Assembly: GCA_025331445.1 (NCBI GenBank)
Contig: JAIWNE010000039.1
Span: 124,001 to 188,000 of the forward strand
Direction of reading: 5' to 3'
DNA length: 64,000 bases
DNA from: Blakeslea trispora
Lineage: Eukaryota; Mucoromycota; Mucoromycetes; Mucorales; Choanephoraceae
In this document: positions 32,399 to 44,615 of the stretch, one piece after another
Position numbering within the stretch: position 1 is the stretch's first letter
Layout: the number at the start of each line of letters is the position of its first letter
The notes under the pieces: generated by a model
Database searches by the model: none
Told to the model about the DNA's origin: nothing
What the model saw: the letters and a program-made list of their open reading frames with translations, nothing else
Made by a program: the position numbers and the translations under genes

Positions 32399-34802
32399 AT
32401 GCCTAGTTTATTAAAAGACAACAGACGTTTAACAGGCTACAACACAGACTATGAACACCAATCACTCTATGACGATGACATGGACGACTACCAGCACTAC
32501 CATATGGCTGGAGACGACGATGTGTATGAAGAATATGATGAAGATCTAGATGACCAACACATTCAAGATGATCGCGATGACACTGGATCTGAGCTCAGTA
32601 TTCCTGACCCCAATATTGATTTCAATATGGTTTATGCACTTCATACATTTGCTGCTACTGTAGAAGGACAGGCTAGTGTTGTTCGTGGAGATGCACTTAC
32701 CTTATTGGATGATAGTAACTCATATTGGTGGCTCATTAAAGTATTAAAGACAGCAGAAGTAGGTTATATTCCTGCCGAGAATATCGAGGTAAAACAAAAA
32801 ACAAATGAGATAGACTATTGGTTAGATCAGGATTTTTTTTACTTGTATTTTGTTTAGACACCTCATGAAAGATTAGCCCGTTTAAACTCACATAGAAATA
32901 TTGAGGTAAATCCATAATTATAGATGTCAATCCATCATTAACATTTTTTTCTCAAGTTGACAAGAAGAGATATTCAAGATGCTTTTCCTGCACCACCTTC
33001 TAACAAACCAAAAAAGACAAAACGTGTAACACTAGCAAAAGGAGTTCAATTTCAATCCCAAATTATTTATGGATCAAGCGATAGTGAAGATGACAATTTT
33101 GAAGCTGAATTTGAAGAATGGGATGAACGTATGCGATCCGATCAATCTGACACAGACGATATGATGTCTGAAGATGAAGAGGACGATCCTTATCATTACT
33201 ACCGTGGACAAGAGACAGAACAGCCTATTGATATGTACACTGCCAACTACAGTCAAATGAACAGTAATCCAAATGCTGTTCAGAACGATATTCACCCATA
33301 CCAAAACCACTACAACGATGCTACGCCTATCGATGCTGACTCAGACATCATCAACGATACATTTGATCCTCGTCTCAGCAAGAACTATTCGGATCTAGAG
33401 GATGAAACCATCAAGATTTCACTCACACCCAATATCGCACGTGGGATGGATGAGAATCCCCGTCATTCCGACAATAACATTCAATCTAAACTGAGAAAGG
33501 CAGCCAAGCTTGAGAGGATATTAAATGCAGCTGCTTCTTCATCATCTGTTTCAGAGCCTCATCTTCAGGAACGTAGGGGTTCCAAGGATAAAGAAAAGAA
33601 GGAGAAATCAGGTATTCGCAAGTTCTTCTCTAGAAAAGAATCAGGCACAAAAGAAAGCAAGAAGAACAAAAAACATCAACCCCATGCCTATGATAGTAAT
33701 ATGCTCGAAAGACAAATCTCGGTTGAATCAGCCTCCATCAGTTCTCAATCCACTGGCGTGACTTCGATTGAGCGTGATCGACTGGGCAGCACAGACTCCA
33801 ACAGCATTCAACAGTATCAACCAAGCTTACCTGTTCAACTCAAGATCAATGCTGGTAACATTACTGATTTCGGAGAACTGCCTTACAAGATGGCCAATGT
33901 GTTGCCATCCACTACAGCCACTGAATTGATTCATCAGGTCATTCAACATGATCCAAATCAGGAGCCCATAGGCGAACATGCCTATCACGACTATCATCTC
34001 ATTGTTCGTACGCTGGGTGGTGATGAGTTCATCTTGGTGCCCTCTGACAAACCACTAGAGATCTTTAATTCACTCACATCTCACCTAAGCACCCCTATGC
34101 CTTCTCTCAAAAAGGCTCGACGTATCTCTGCCTTGATGGGTAGTGATCATCATCATATCGGAGGCCCCTCTCAAAATGCACCTACCTTGGATGAGGAAGT
34201 TCAGTTTTACTTGTATTCTAAAACTAAGCGTACGGATGAAGGTGAAATTCAGATCAAGGTGTCTCTGATAGAAGACAAGCGAGTAGACAAATCCATCAAG
34301 ACTGGATCGCATCTGCTTGTCAAAGATATCATTCCTCTCTTGCTTGAGAAATTCCACATCTTGAATGGGATTGTGGCTGGTATTGAAGATGTCAGTGCAT
34401 TACGTTTGGATGGTAATGATGATGTAGTCAAATACCGTTTGGTGATCCATAAAGATAATCAAGAGCGCTTTTTGGAACTGGATGAAAAGCTGTTGGATGT
34501 CTTTGGTGATCAAGTGCCTACCATTCATTATCGTCGTCATAGTAACCCAGATCGAACTTCCATGACAGCCAACATCAATCCACCTCATCCAGATGAGATC
34601 TTCTTTATCCTTAAGCGTGTCGATCAACCCAAGCCAATTGCTGTGATTCAACAAGAAAAGGGAGAAAAGATTGAGCTACAGTCAAATGAAAAAGAGTTGA
34701 TTGAAGAGCATTCTCCATACCCAGGTAAAAAAAAAAACGCCTTGTTTGTTGGACAAGAAATCATCCTCTTTTTTTATTTTGTTTATTGATACGTTTTCTC
34801 TC

Positions 34803-34845
<43 letters not shown>

Positions 34846-35373
34846 AAACTATAGAGCAACGCCCTCGTCGACCATTAGTTCGTCAAGACACGCCAATGCC
34901 TGTTCGAGAGAGCACTCCCACTGGTGGCTTTGAGGAAACGCCTTTACCTAATCGAGACATGACCACAAGCCCTCACAGGCTGGAACCTGAACCTGCCCTT
35001 TCTAACTCACCTCATTCTGAGCCTGATATCATGAGTCAATTGGATGAAGTGATCGATACCATTGCACCATCGCCTACCCAGAAGCGATCTCGTCAAGAAG
35101 CTGCTGAATCGATGCTATTCTGTAATGATTTTGGCATGAATGATATGATGGTGATCATTCGTGGGGCTGCTCAAAAGATGGATATACCTCCAGTCAATAA
35201 GCAACAAGCCATTCGACAAGAAATTGGTGATATCTTTAAGGATCCTCAGTCAAGATTAGAGCAATTAGAAAAGGTAAATGCATGTACATCTTGTTTGGAT
35301 ATGTAACTAACTGCATATTGCTTAATAGGAGTTGGATAGATTGATGGGTGAAGCTGTCAAGGTCTATCGTTAA
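32399..35373 (+). CDS. SH3-domain protein with RA/ubiquitin-like C-terminal region
   Basis: Five exons: 32399-32788, 32858-32905, 32957-34724, 34855-35273 and 35329-35373, giving 889 residues. An acidic N-terminus precedes an SH3 domain at about residues 78-131 (Val-Tyr-Ala-Leu-His-Thr-Phe, Asp-Asp-Ser-Asn-Ser-Tyr-Trp-Trp, Gly-Tyr-Ile-Pro-Ala-Glu-Asn-Ile-Glu), followed by the box Thr-Pro-His-Glu-Arg-Leu-Ala-Arg-Leu-Asn. This SH3 plus box is conserved in fungal cell-polarity SH3 proteins (the Tea4/Bud14 kind is one candidate). A basic/Ser-rich linker leads to two beta-grasp-like regions (about 430-520 and 560-660) reminiscent of Ras-association domains. I infer a scaffold in polarised growth; the exact orthologue is not certain. 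Confidence 0.75.
34797..34845. repeat. TC/TCTA microsatellite within intron 3 of the SH3 gene
   Basis: A run of TC and TCTA units just upstream of the acceptor at 34853-34854; acts as the polypyrimidine tract of that intron. Confidence 0.9.
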
Positions 35374-35578
35374 ATCGATTGGAATGTACATTCACCCCCT
35401 CCTTCTTTTTTTTTCTTAAAATGATATGTTTGTAATTGTTTAATGATAGCTTATACAATAAAAAAGGACAAAATGACAATCAAATGAGAGTGAGTTGGTT
35501 ATGATAATAGATACATGGTGGGGTTAAGTAAAATAAATAAGAAATACAGTAATGTGTTATATAATGTGTATGTAAAGA

Positions 35579-35617
35579 AAAAAAGAAAGAAAGAAAGAAA
35601 GAGAGAGAGTGTGTGTG

Positions 35618-35698
<81 letters not shown>
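35579..35698. repeat. Compound microsatellite (GAAA/GA, AT, GT)
   Basis: A GAAA/GA tract passes into a short GT run, an AT run and then about 32 GT dinucleotides (35634-35697). Long Cys-Val and Thr-His frames through it are artefacts. It lies between the convergent ends of the SH3 gene and the orphan gene. Confidence 0.97.
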
Positions 35699-35746
35699 AA
35701 TCCATGAAAAAGTCGATGGAATAGAATCCTACAAAATAAGTGCAAA

Positions 35747-36202
35747 TTATCGTTTCTTGATGGATTCAAAATGTTGTTGGACAATTAATTTGGCTACCTC
35801 TTCAGCTTGAGAGGCAGAAGTGACAGTGGTATCTGAATTGGGTACAGTCCAGCGAGCATTAAATGCACGTTGTTGATGGTAAGAAGGTGGTGCACCTGGG
35901 GCTGATCTACTTCTTCTTCTGGCCATCATGATAGAAGGAGGCAAGAATGTACTTGAACGGGCTTTTGATTTCATGACTTCAGCCTTAAAGAATTGGCGCA
36001 TCTGTTGATCCAGATCAATGGCGTTTAATAAGACATTCATGTTTTGTTGACTTGGCAGCACAGTTGGCAAAGATGTTGTTCGAGCATGACTGCGAGATAG
36101 TTTGAATTGTAAAGGTTGACGCTTAAACTGTGTCTTGCTCTCAAAGACCAGTTTCTTATTACGTTCAAGAGGAGGAAGAGCGTTGTAGAGTGAGAAAGCC
36201 AT
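35747..36202 (-). CDS. Uncharacterised 151-residue protein
   Basis: A single-exon minus-strand frame with a good start (Met-Ala-Phe-Ser-Leu-Tyr-Asn-Ala-Leu-Pro-Pro). The protein is basic and Ser/Gln-rich, with a predicted helix near residues 55-75 (Asn-Val-Leu-Leu-Asn-Ala-Ile-Asp-Leu-Asp-Gln-Gln-Met-Arg-Gln-Phe), an Arg/Ser patch around residue 97 (Arg-Arg-Arg-Ser-Arg-Ser) and a C-terminal helix ending Ile-Lys-Lys-Arg. I do not recognise the family. Composition differs clearly from translated non-coding DNA nearby, and the GC content is higher than the flanks, so I regard it as real. No introns are needed. Confidence 0.6.
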   Translation of the reverse strand: MAFSLYNALPPLERNKKLVFESKTQFKRQPLQFKLSRSHARTTSLPTVLPSQQNMNVLLNAIDLDQQMRQFFKAEVMKSKARSSTFLPPSIMMARRRSRSAPGAPPSYHQQRAFNARWTVPNSDTTVTSASQAEEVAKLIVQQHFESIKKR

Positions 36203-37582
36203 GTTGATAAAAAGAATAAGAAAATATTAAGAAAAAGAGAAAAAAGAAGAATAAGATTTTGTTTATATAGCTTAAATAAAATAAATCCTCGTTGTCTATT
36301 TTTGGATGTTCTTTTTCCACCCCTTTCAAATTCCAATTGATTTTGATACAGACTAAAATTCTCAAGGAGGTTCTTTAAGAGGAAACAACTCTAAGGCTTG
36401 CTTATTGAGTTGTTGCTTAGTGACAACTATTTCACTCCTTCCTTTGTTTTTTTTTTCTATTTCTTTCTTTTGCTTCTTTATTAAAAATAGACTTTGTAAC
36501 AAGATCACATTCATTAACGCCCTTCAGATGTATTTTTAATCAAAATTGTGTGTGTGTTTCAGAATATCCCCTTTGGAATGATTTTAACCTGACCATTTGA
36601 CAGTTGAGTCTATAACATTAATGTTTCAATTGAATTCCATAAGAAAGAGTATTATTGCCCTGGGCGATCTTGTTACACATAACAAAGAGAAAGAAAGAGA
36701 GTGCAAAATGTTACAAAAGAAGAAAACTCTAAATAACAACAATCATAATGTATGTCAGAAAATAACATGTTTTTTGGTTTATAAATGAATAAAATATGAC
36801 GCTTTGATTGGTTAATGTTTACGATCCATGAACAACATGTGTCTTAAGGGGGGTTGAATGAGAAGGAGTGATGATCACATAAATGAAATTCCACAAGTAC
36901 AAGAAATGACCTTTTAGAGAGAGAGAGAGAGAGAGGGGTTATACACATTTAAGTGTCCTTGAAAGTAGCATGTTCACTTAAAAGACAACAACATGTAAAA
37001 CAGAGTCTTATCTAAATGGCGTTTATTGTTATTATTCTTGCAGCCTAAACAAACTAAACAGAACGATAAGGTCTTTCCTGTTTTGAATTTACCAGCTTGT
37101 TCATGTGCTCATTCCTTGTGTTCAATAGTTATCCCGATGGATCTACTTTCTCTTTATTATTCACTACTATTGAGAGCACAGGCCATTTCCGGTTTCTTGT
37201 TTATTGAGTAAAATAATGAGGGGAGGGGGGAAAGAAAGAAGGAAAGAGATACCCCCAAGAACGATTCAAAGTCTAGACAATGGACAATGGATTAGAAAAG
37301 GTAAAAAAAAAGATGGTGTATGTATCTATTTCAAAACAAAAAAAAAAGCTATCTTCTAGACACTCTATAATTAGTTGTGGCAAGATGCATGTAGCCACAG
37401 AATGTTGTCATATAAGGGAAAATATATGCAAAAAAGAAAGGTTGTTCTAGATTATGAATGGTTTTTTTTTTATGACAGTGATGAAATCCAACTTGTTATT
37501 TGGACGTGCATTTTTATTTTGTGCTCCCCCACCCCCTTTTTCTTTATTTTTTGACTCTTTTTTTTTTTTTAAAAACAGAACA
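36203..37582. other. Intergenic DNA upstream of the orphan gene and EMC8
   Basis: Shared divergent promoter region, 1.4 kb. It contains a GA run (36917-36934) and several A/T tracts. No gene or RNA is supported; frames here are under 65 codons and AT-driven. Confidence 0.6.
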
Positions 37583-38322
37583 ATGATCGATTATCACGCT
37601 TATACCATTCCTCTTATGCACGCAGCCAAATACCCCTCATCTGACGTTTGTGGTGTACTTTTGGGGAACATCAGCAAAGATGGACAACTGGAGATCAAGA
37701 CAGCAGTTCCCCTTTTTCATCACTGGACCACTTTAACACCTATGCTTGAAGTTGCTTTGAAACAAGTAAAAAACACACTTGTATAAATGAATATGGGCAC
37801 TGTATGTTAATATCTCTCAAACAGACTGAATTATTTGCAAAAGAAAATGGCACAAGTATGGTTGGATGGTATCATGGTCATGCACGCTTAGATAATACAA
37901 GTCTATCTGAACAAGCCATCAAGGTGGCAGAGACAATCAAGAATAACAATGCAAGTCATCAAGCAGTCATCTTCATGGTAATACTTGTTGAAGAATAACA
38001 GGGATAGAAACTAAGCCTCTATTTAGATTGATAATAAGCAATTCTCGACATTAGATCAAGATGGTTCTGCCATCACAGTAAAGTATTTCTCATCCTATTT
38101 CTGTCTATACATCCTAATCTATCTGGCTTATAGGCTTATGTGAATACAGACCATCAATGGAAAAAGCAAAAGGACACCATCGAATCCAGCTTGAGAGATA
38201 AAGAGACTTTCAACAAAGTACGTGGTCTCTTCAGTACTTCTGCTTATCAACGTATTCATGACTTTGATGAGCACTTGGAAGACGTGTCGATTGAATGGTT
38301 GGAAAACAAACTCTTTATTTAA
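37583..38322 (+). CDS. EMC8: ER membrane protein complex subunit 8/9
   Basis: Cytosolic MPN-like subunit of the EMC insertase, which inserts tail-anchored and multi-pass proteins into the ER. Four exons (37583-37765, 37825-37977, 38027-38077, 38134-38322) give 191 residues. The opening Met-Ile-Asp-Tyr-His-Ala-Tyr and Ala-Ala-Lys-Tyr-Pro then Val-Cys-Gly-Val-Leu-Leu-Gly, and Gly-Trp-Tyr-His-Gly-His-Ala-Arg-Leu-Asp, are the UPF0172/EMC8-9 hallmarks. As in the family, the metalloprotease JAMM residues are not fully kept. The ATG at 37583 is preferred over an upstream in-frame one in a poly-T leader. Its stop codon overlaps by two bases the stop of the cargo lectin on the opposite strand. Confidence 0.93.
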
Positions 38323-40328
38323 ACAAACTTCTTATCGTTACGCTCAACACGCAATTTCCAATAAAGATAACCAGCAATACCAAACAGGAATTGAGCCACA
38401 AAGGCATAAAAGATGTATTTCAATAGAGTAGACATGGTTCCCTTTGTCTCTACTGACTGTAGATTCACTTTGTTCATTTCAGTCTGAATCATGTTAGCTT
38501 GAGACAGAATACGTCTCTATTGAATTGTTTAGCTATCGTGTTGTTTTCATGATTCTCAATTAGCTTACGTCTAAGGCAGCCAATGTATCTTCCAGGCGAC
38601 TTAAAGAAGCTTGGATGTCTTTCATTTTACGATCTTGTTCCTGAATTTGATGTTCATTCTTTTGAGATTCAGCTCGCCATTGATCTGTAATCAGCTTCAG
38701 GTCATCACTATAGAAAAAGGGGTTGTTCATTTTAGTGTGTATGTGTTTAGGTTGTGTTGCTATGATGCTACCTGTTTGTATTGCTCTGATCACGCATTGT
38801 CAGCTTTTCCATATTGATCTTTTTATAGTTACCACTGATAGCATCATTTGGATTAGGAGCACCTAATGCTTCAATTTGCATCTGCACAATTTGCAAATGT
38901 TCAATTGCTCTACGTTGGGTATCATAAATAGTAGCCTAAATACCCTTTCAATTAGATTTTCTTTTATACAATGCATAACTCACATACCATTGTGACAGCA
39001 TTTTCACCTTGGAAATCATCTTCAGCAGTTTCTCTCAATTTCTTCATTTGGAATTCTGCTTCTTGAATCTTCTTTTTTTGATTCTCATCAATACCCTTAA
39101 AATCTTGACCTTTCTTTTTCTTTTCTTCTTCTAATGGGCGTTTGGGATGCTTTTTTTGAGAGAAAGGGAAAAAAGTGAGAAAAGAAAAGAAAGACATAAG
39201 CCTATGAATTATATAATTTACCTGAAGTTTTTGTGGAGGATTGAGTTGTTTTGTCTCAAAAGAAAGAACGTCGTGATCGTCTGTTTGTTATAAGATTGCA
39301 TATATGAGTTATGCTGGGGGCACCTATATGCACTCTGTATCTCTGTATGTTTTTTTTTCTTCTTACCTGCAGGTGTGTGCGACGAAGCCTATAGAAAGAT
39401 ATTATTAGAACTGTAACGTGTCCATACTTGATTCAACACTTACAGAAATACCAAAGAAATAACCTGTGGGCAACTTGATACCACTCTGTTGAGCACATAA
39501 GCGATAATCCTTTGCACCCGATCCATAATCCAATGCCACCTATCCTCTCTCTCTCTTAATCAAATCGTCATAACATGGAGGGGAAATCTAACTTACAGTG
39601 ATAATCTGATCTTGATAGGTCACTTTAAGATAGGCTGGACTATCGGCGTTACGATAGCTGATAGAACATTGTCCCAACATATGCTTTGTTGGATCTTCAC
39701 CAGCTGCAAATGCCAATGTACCATCGTTCAGCAAGACCATCGTGCTTTGTTGATGCGTCTGAATGGACAGGATTTAGTGGGACGTTTGATAATCGATTTC
39801 ATTCACTTACTCTTGGATTAGCAGAGTCAAGCCAGACACTAAGACCATCCCATTTATCCTTTGAACCAAAGACCGGACCGGTTTCTTTAGGTTCCTTAGC
39901 ATACCAAAAAGCTAAACCACGACCACCATGAATGTTGTTTCCCTTGACTTTAAATCCAATCTCTACTTCCCATTCTGGGTATGGATTAGGAATATCTGAC
40001 CAAATCCAACCTTTCGTGTTGGGTATAGAGGGTGATAAACGAATGAAATCTTCAGACTTGATGATGTCTAATTCATTCAGTTAATGACTTTGAACGCGTC
40101 TATCTAGCAGGATTCATTCAGTTTACCTCCGCCAGTAGACCAAAAAGGAATTGAGTCGTTATAGTAATAGTTCTTTTTAAAAGACAGTTTATAGTCAAAC
40201 TTGGATGCAGGAGCGTCTGCTAACTTGTATTCTGCCTGGATGGGATCTTCTTTCTTAGATCCCCAAAGACCAGCTGAACAAGACTGGAGTAGAACTGAAG
40301 ATATAAAAAGAATACTGTAAGGCTTCAT
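38319..40328 (-). CDS. L-type lectin ER-Golgi cargo receptor (ERGIC-53/Emp47-like)
   Basis: Type I membrane protein carrying glycoproteins from ER to Golgi. I assemble ten exons on minus: 40127-40328, 39811-40067, 39597-39758, 39444-39539, 39367-39388, 39222-39280, 38988-39149, 38772-38935, 38569-38707 and 38319-38516; 486 residues. Features in order: signal peptide (residues 1-19), lectin domain (Gly-Trp-Ile-Trp-Ser, Gly-Gly-Arg-Gly-Leu-Ala-Phe-Trp-Tyr, Trp-Asp-Gly-Leu-Ser-Val-Trp-Leu-Asp), a coiled-coil stalk rich in Lys/Glu/Gln, one membrane segment near the end and a cytosolic tail ending Asp-Lys-Lys-Phe-Val. That tail is an exact KKxx COPI retrieval signal, resembling the KKFF of ERGIC-53. 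The stop shares two bases with the EMC8 stop. Confidence 0.92.
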
Positions 40329-41135
40329 GTATTCTAGCTTTAAAAAGAAAAAGAGGGAATCAACAAGAAGAGAAAAAAAAAAAAAAGAGAAAGAAAGAAA
40401 AATAGGTTATAGTTGTTCCAGTACCAATTCACGGATTTAATAAAACACAGCTATTCTGTGCAACCTATTTTTTTTTCTTCTGTGCATTCAACCTTTCATC
40501 CTCTCCCCCCTTTTTTTTTCTAAACCAACAGACCACTTCATTTCTGACTCGTATTTTAAATTAAAAAAAGTACGTGTGTGTTTGTGTGGCTTACTACTAC
40601 TTTAATCTCTCCTATTTCTTTTCTTTTTTCTTTAATAAGTGTTCTTTATAGCATGTAAGGCACAATTGAAGGTGTTTCTTTTTTTTAAGGCGGAGTTGCT
40701 TTCAAATCATGCCTCATAAACCATTTTAACTTGGAAGCTTGTGGTCCACAATTCATACCATGGTCAAAAACAAAAAGAGAAATAGTCTAAAGAAGAAGCC
40801 TTTTAAATAAATCATTGTTCATAAGAAAAGGCCCAAGATTTATCCTTCAAATAAAACAGGTTATCAAAGCAAAACTTCCGAAAAATAAAATAGACTATGA
40901 AACAAAAAAAAAAGGTCCATTTATAACGGAATAATTTTAAAATTGGCATGTAAAAAGTTTATGCGGATATCAACTAGTCTTTGACTATAAATGTATGTAC
41001 GTAGGTGTGTGTTTGTGTGTGTGTGTGTAAGGCGAGAGATAGGTTAGAGGGGGGGAAGTTCGTATGTATAGACATGTATGTATATGGATATTTACGACGT
41101 TTTTTTTTTGGACTATAATCTATTTAGAATGAGCT
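40329..41135. other. Intergenic DNA between cargo lectin and SIP5-like gene
   Basis: Promoter region of the lectin gene and 3' flank of the SIP5-like gene. A/T-rich with short TG runs (41006-41028). I see no gene, RNA or known element. Confidence 0.6.
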
Positions 41136-42607
41136 TTAATGAAGTGAAGTAGAAGAAGCGCTCGTTTCTTGATTCTCTCCTGCCTCCTGCTCCGTTAAGC
41201 GGCTATTTTTTATAGCTTCTAATCGATCCTTCCGTTGTTGCTCTTCTTGCTCAGCAAGCGATAATCGGATAGCTTCCATAACCATCCAATCTTCCAGATC
41301 CATATCATGCATATTTGCAAAGTGATTGTGTTCAGTGGCCGCAGCAGAGGACGCAGAACGGCCAGGTCGTGTCAAAAGTGAGCTGACACCACCACCAGCA
41401 GCTCTCAATAAGCTGTTTCCATTACGCGATCCTGCTGATGCAGAGTTTCTTCGAGAGACTGATCTAGTTGAGGATTGCTGTTGAACTAACATTGTATTCC
41501 AATTGGGTCTTATATGATCTATAATCATGATGGTAGATCGGTAATTACAAATTAATCTCTGTCTCTTTTCTTTTTTTTTTTTTCTTAAAAAAAAACATTA
41601 CCAACAAGCACAACATCGGGATTTTTATGGCTCACGCTTTCACGACGAGGCACATTCGATTCACCTACACCAGAGGTTGTATGTCGAGTTCCTGATACTG
41701 TGCTATGAGATCCACTTCGAGATCGAGCCTAGGTTATACATCATCAACATGCTTGACTCAACAATTTATCATCGAAATTTTTTTACCTGGAATTTCTCAC
41801 TCCACAATGGTACTTCGTAAATGACACCATAATTTTCTTCCATACAGAACGGACATGTAGCAGGTGAAGAAGGTGTTTCTACAGGGCGATGGATTTGGAC
41901 AAAACATTCTGTACATATTGGTTGATCACAGCAACGTGAATAATTGACATTGGCAGGATAATACTATTGAGAAACACACACAAGTTTACAATAACAATAA
42001 AAAAAAACATCGAGATAAATATTAAAAAAAAAAAAAGCACTTGTAAAATCTTATAGTTACCAGAAAACAGATGGGACATTCAACAGCATCATTGTATAAC
42101 ATTTTTTCCCTTTGTTTCATCTTTTCTATATACGCTTTCTTTCTCTCAGCAAAAGGATCATAACCTGCTGTCTTACTACTAGAAGATGCACTTCTAGGCC
42201 TACCCATAGGCTTTAGAGCTGATAAATTACTTTCGCTAGATATTGTTGACAGAGAAGAGGAAGATTGTGGCAAGGGTGAGAGAGTTTGCGATAAAGGAGG
42301 TTGGACTGGCTCAGGAGCATCAGGTAAGCCTTGATATCATTTAAAAAAAGCCAATCAATATTTGTTTATCTCGAACGTATTGTAATCGCTCTTTTTTTTT
42401 TTTTCTAAAGAGTATACCTTTATAGAATGGTGCTATTTTCCTTGCCATAATTAAGTTTCGAACGATACGTGGATCATAATCTTGTTCAGTGGCTGGATAT
42501 AGACCATTTGGTAAGACAGAACCCAAGTCAACAAGGTCTTCGATTTTTTGTTGTTGAACACGATTATTGCTATTTTTGCCCGAGCTCTTTGAAGCGCTTG
42601 CACCCAT
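41136..42607 (-). CDS. SIP5: SIP5-type RING finger protein
   Basis: Five exons on minus: 42418-42607, 42061-42329, 41787-41963, 41602-41728 and 41136-41518, giving 381 residues. The protein starts Met-Gly-Ala-Ser-Ala-Ser-Lys, a plausible N-myristoylation site (Gly2, Ser6). An early box Leu-Pro-Asn-Gly-Leu-Tyr and [11 protein letters not shown] is typical of Sip5. A RING-like zinc module follows: Cys148-x2-Cys151, Cys-Cys at 164-165, Cys170, Cys173, Cys190-x2-Cys193. The C-terminus has a [10 protein letters not shown] helix resembling a ubiquitin-interacting motif. Yeast Sip5 links Snf1 kinase and Glc7 phosphatase under glucose limitation; ubiquitin-ligase activity here is an inference from the RING. 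Confidence 0.88.
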
Positions 42608-44615
42608 ACTATAAAAGCAACAAAAACGATTGTAATTGAAAGAAAAATAAAAGGAAAACAAAAAGAGAGAGAGAGAAAGAAAGAAAAAAAAGGGAGGAGA
42701 AATAAAAAAGAGGCGGTAAGTGACCAAGGTTTGAAGTTCCGAACTTACACGCTGTTTAAGAACAAGTAACAAAAGATGTTTTTGCTTTCTTTCTTTTTGT
42801 CTTTATCAATAAAAAGCACCAGGTTCTTATCTATGCCTTTCTCTCTTTTTTTCTCGGTAATATAAAGTGTATAGTAAATAACTTTATACTCTTCAAGTTG
42901 ATTCTATATACACTGCATAATAATGGTAGATTATTCCCAACCAATCAAATTGATCTTGAATACTTAATTTGGTTAGTTGCGCTCAATTGGCGTACTTTAA
43001 ATAGTTTTTTCTTCCTGCTTATTTTTAACTCAAACAATGTCAACAATCATCTTCCAGGGCCAAGTAGATGTTTAGAAGATAGACACAAAATCTCCTAAAT
43101 AGAAAAGAACTACAAGCAAGAGACTCGGTTTGAGATGAACTACACTATTTCGGGCTGGTTGCTTTGTAGCTAGCAATCAAGATAAACTCTTTTTTTTTTG
43201 GTCACAATTTGACAAAATACTATTTTGGATATCGCAGAAAGGGGCAAATTATTTTTAGCATACATTTCATTTTTATACCAATTAAATCAACTCTATAGGC
43301 AATAGTCTCTTTTTTTTTGATATTTTTTTTTCTGAGACGTTGATCAGTCCTAATCTGCAATGTCATAACTTGACTTTGTATTTTCGATAAAAAAAAAAGG
43401 AAAAACTAGATTAGCCAATCAGACAGCTTAATCTTCTGCAAAAATTCCCAAAAAGAGAATGGTACGGGTGAATGAAACTGGAATCGAGTTGACAAAACAT
43501 ACAATTTAGAGTTTCATAAAACCGACTTTAAAAAAATGTCAATGATCAAACTATACCTTTTCTCTCAAACACCAACTGTATGATGCAACCTTCATCAACA
43601 TGGCACCCAAGAGACGCCTCGAAACAGAATCAGGCTTTGAGGAACAAGCTATTCCGAGCCTTCACCAAACTCAGGTACATTAAAATGAATGCATTTTGTA
43701 TATACAAAAGAAAAACGTGGATAAATAAAGTTACATAAGCTCATTGAATCTTCGATTTTTTTTAGACCTGTCCAAAGACAAGTTCAGAGAGGCTGCCTCC
43801 TTAAGAAAGCCTCAGCAGGCTTCAGTTTTGACACCTAAAACGTTTAGATCTAATGACTCAAGCCAGTACCAATTCTCCAAGTGTTTTGAATAAGTTTGAT
43901 AGTGCAAGTAGAAGCTTTACAGTTGAGAGTACATACCAGTACTGCCATTATCTACAGAATGCCCTTAGCCCACTGGAATAGCGGCCTTAAGGTATATCCT
44001 TCCTTTCATTCTTTTCTTTTGTATATGACATTCATTGTTCGTGTTTAACATCAATTGAAAGGAACGGTATGACTAGAACAGACACAGATTCTTTGGCGAA
44101 CCTCAGTATTCTTATACAGCTGATCTAACTGAATTCGTTATTGCTTTTTTTTTGGGGAGTTTGTCTTTAAGCGTACTTGTAAGAAAAGTCTACTGATTAA
44201 TTCTGATGTCAGAATTCAGATTGGCCTTTAGTCAAAACCAAGTAAAAGGCTCTTCTATGTCTCTTCAAGTTCCACTAATTTGTTTTTTTTTTACAATGCT
44301 ATAGGAGAGATAAAGACAACCTGTGTTTCTCTTACACTTGACATGAATAAGTCATGTCTTTGAAAAACAAAAGGTTGACCAAACATCAATACAAAAGAAA
44401 GTTTTTTTTATTATAGAAAAAAGTGATAACAACTCATGTAATTTGGAAAACGAGTTTTGCTAACAATATACAACTATGTTTGGTTTTTAAAAATACACGA
44501 AATTTATTGATAATGTTAAGAGATATTGTGTAAGAAGTTTATAATATGAGATCTGCTTGTGTTAGAAATGACTTGCAAAAGAGAAAAAAAAGTCATCTGC
44601 CAGCCTTTCTGACTG
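42608..44615. other. Intergenic DNA with a doubtful small reading frame
   Basis: Two kilobases between the SIP5-like start and the end of the His-rich gene. A possible first exon begins at 43600 (Met-Ala-Pro-Lys-Arg-Arg-Leu-Glu-Thr, 25 codons, donor GTACAT near 43675) and a candidate second exon follows a poly-T/AG acceptor near 43767, but every joining leads to a stop within 15-20 codons. It may be a broken gene. Nothing else is supported. Confidence 0.45.

Noticed and set aside
35499..35810. Thr-His and Cys-Val rich ORFs
   Set aside because: Translation of the GT/AT microsatellite.
43600..43900. Two-exon gene starting Met-Ala-Pro-Lys-Arg-Arg
   Set aside because: All acceptor choices run into stops within about 20 codons and no family is recognised; kept only as a note in the intergenic entry.
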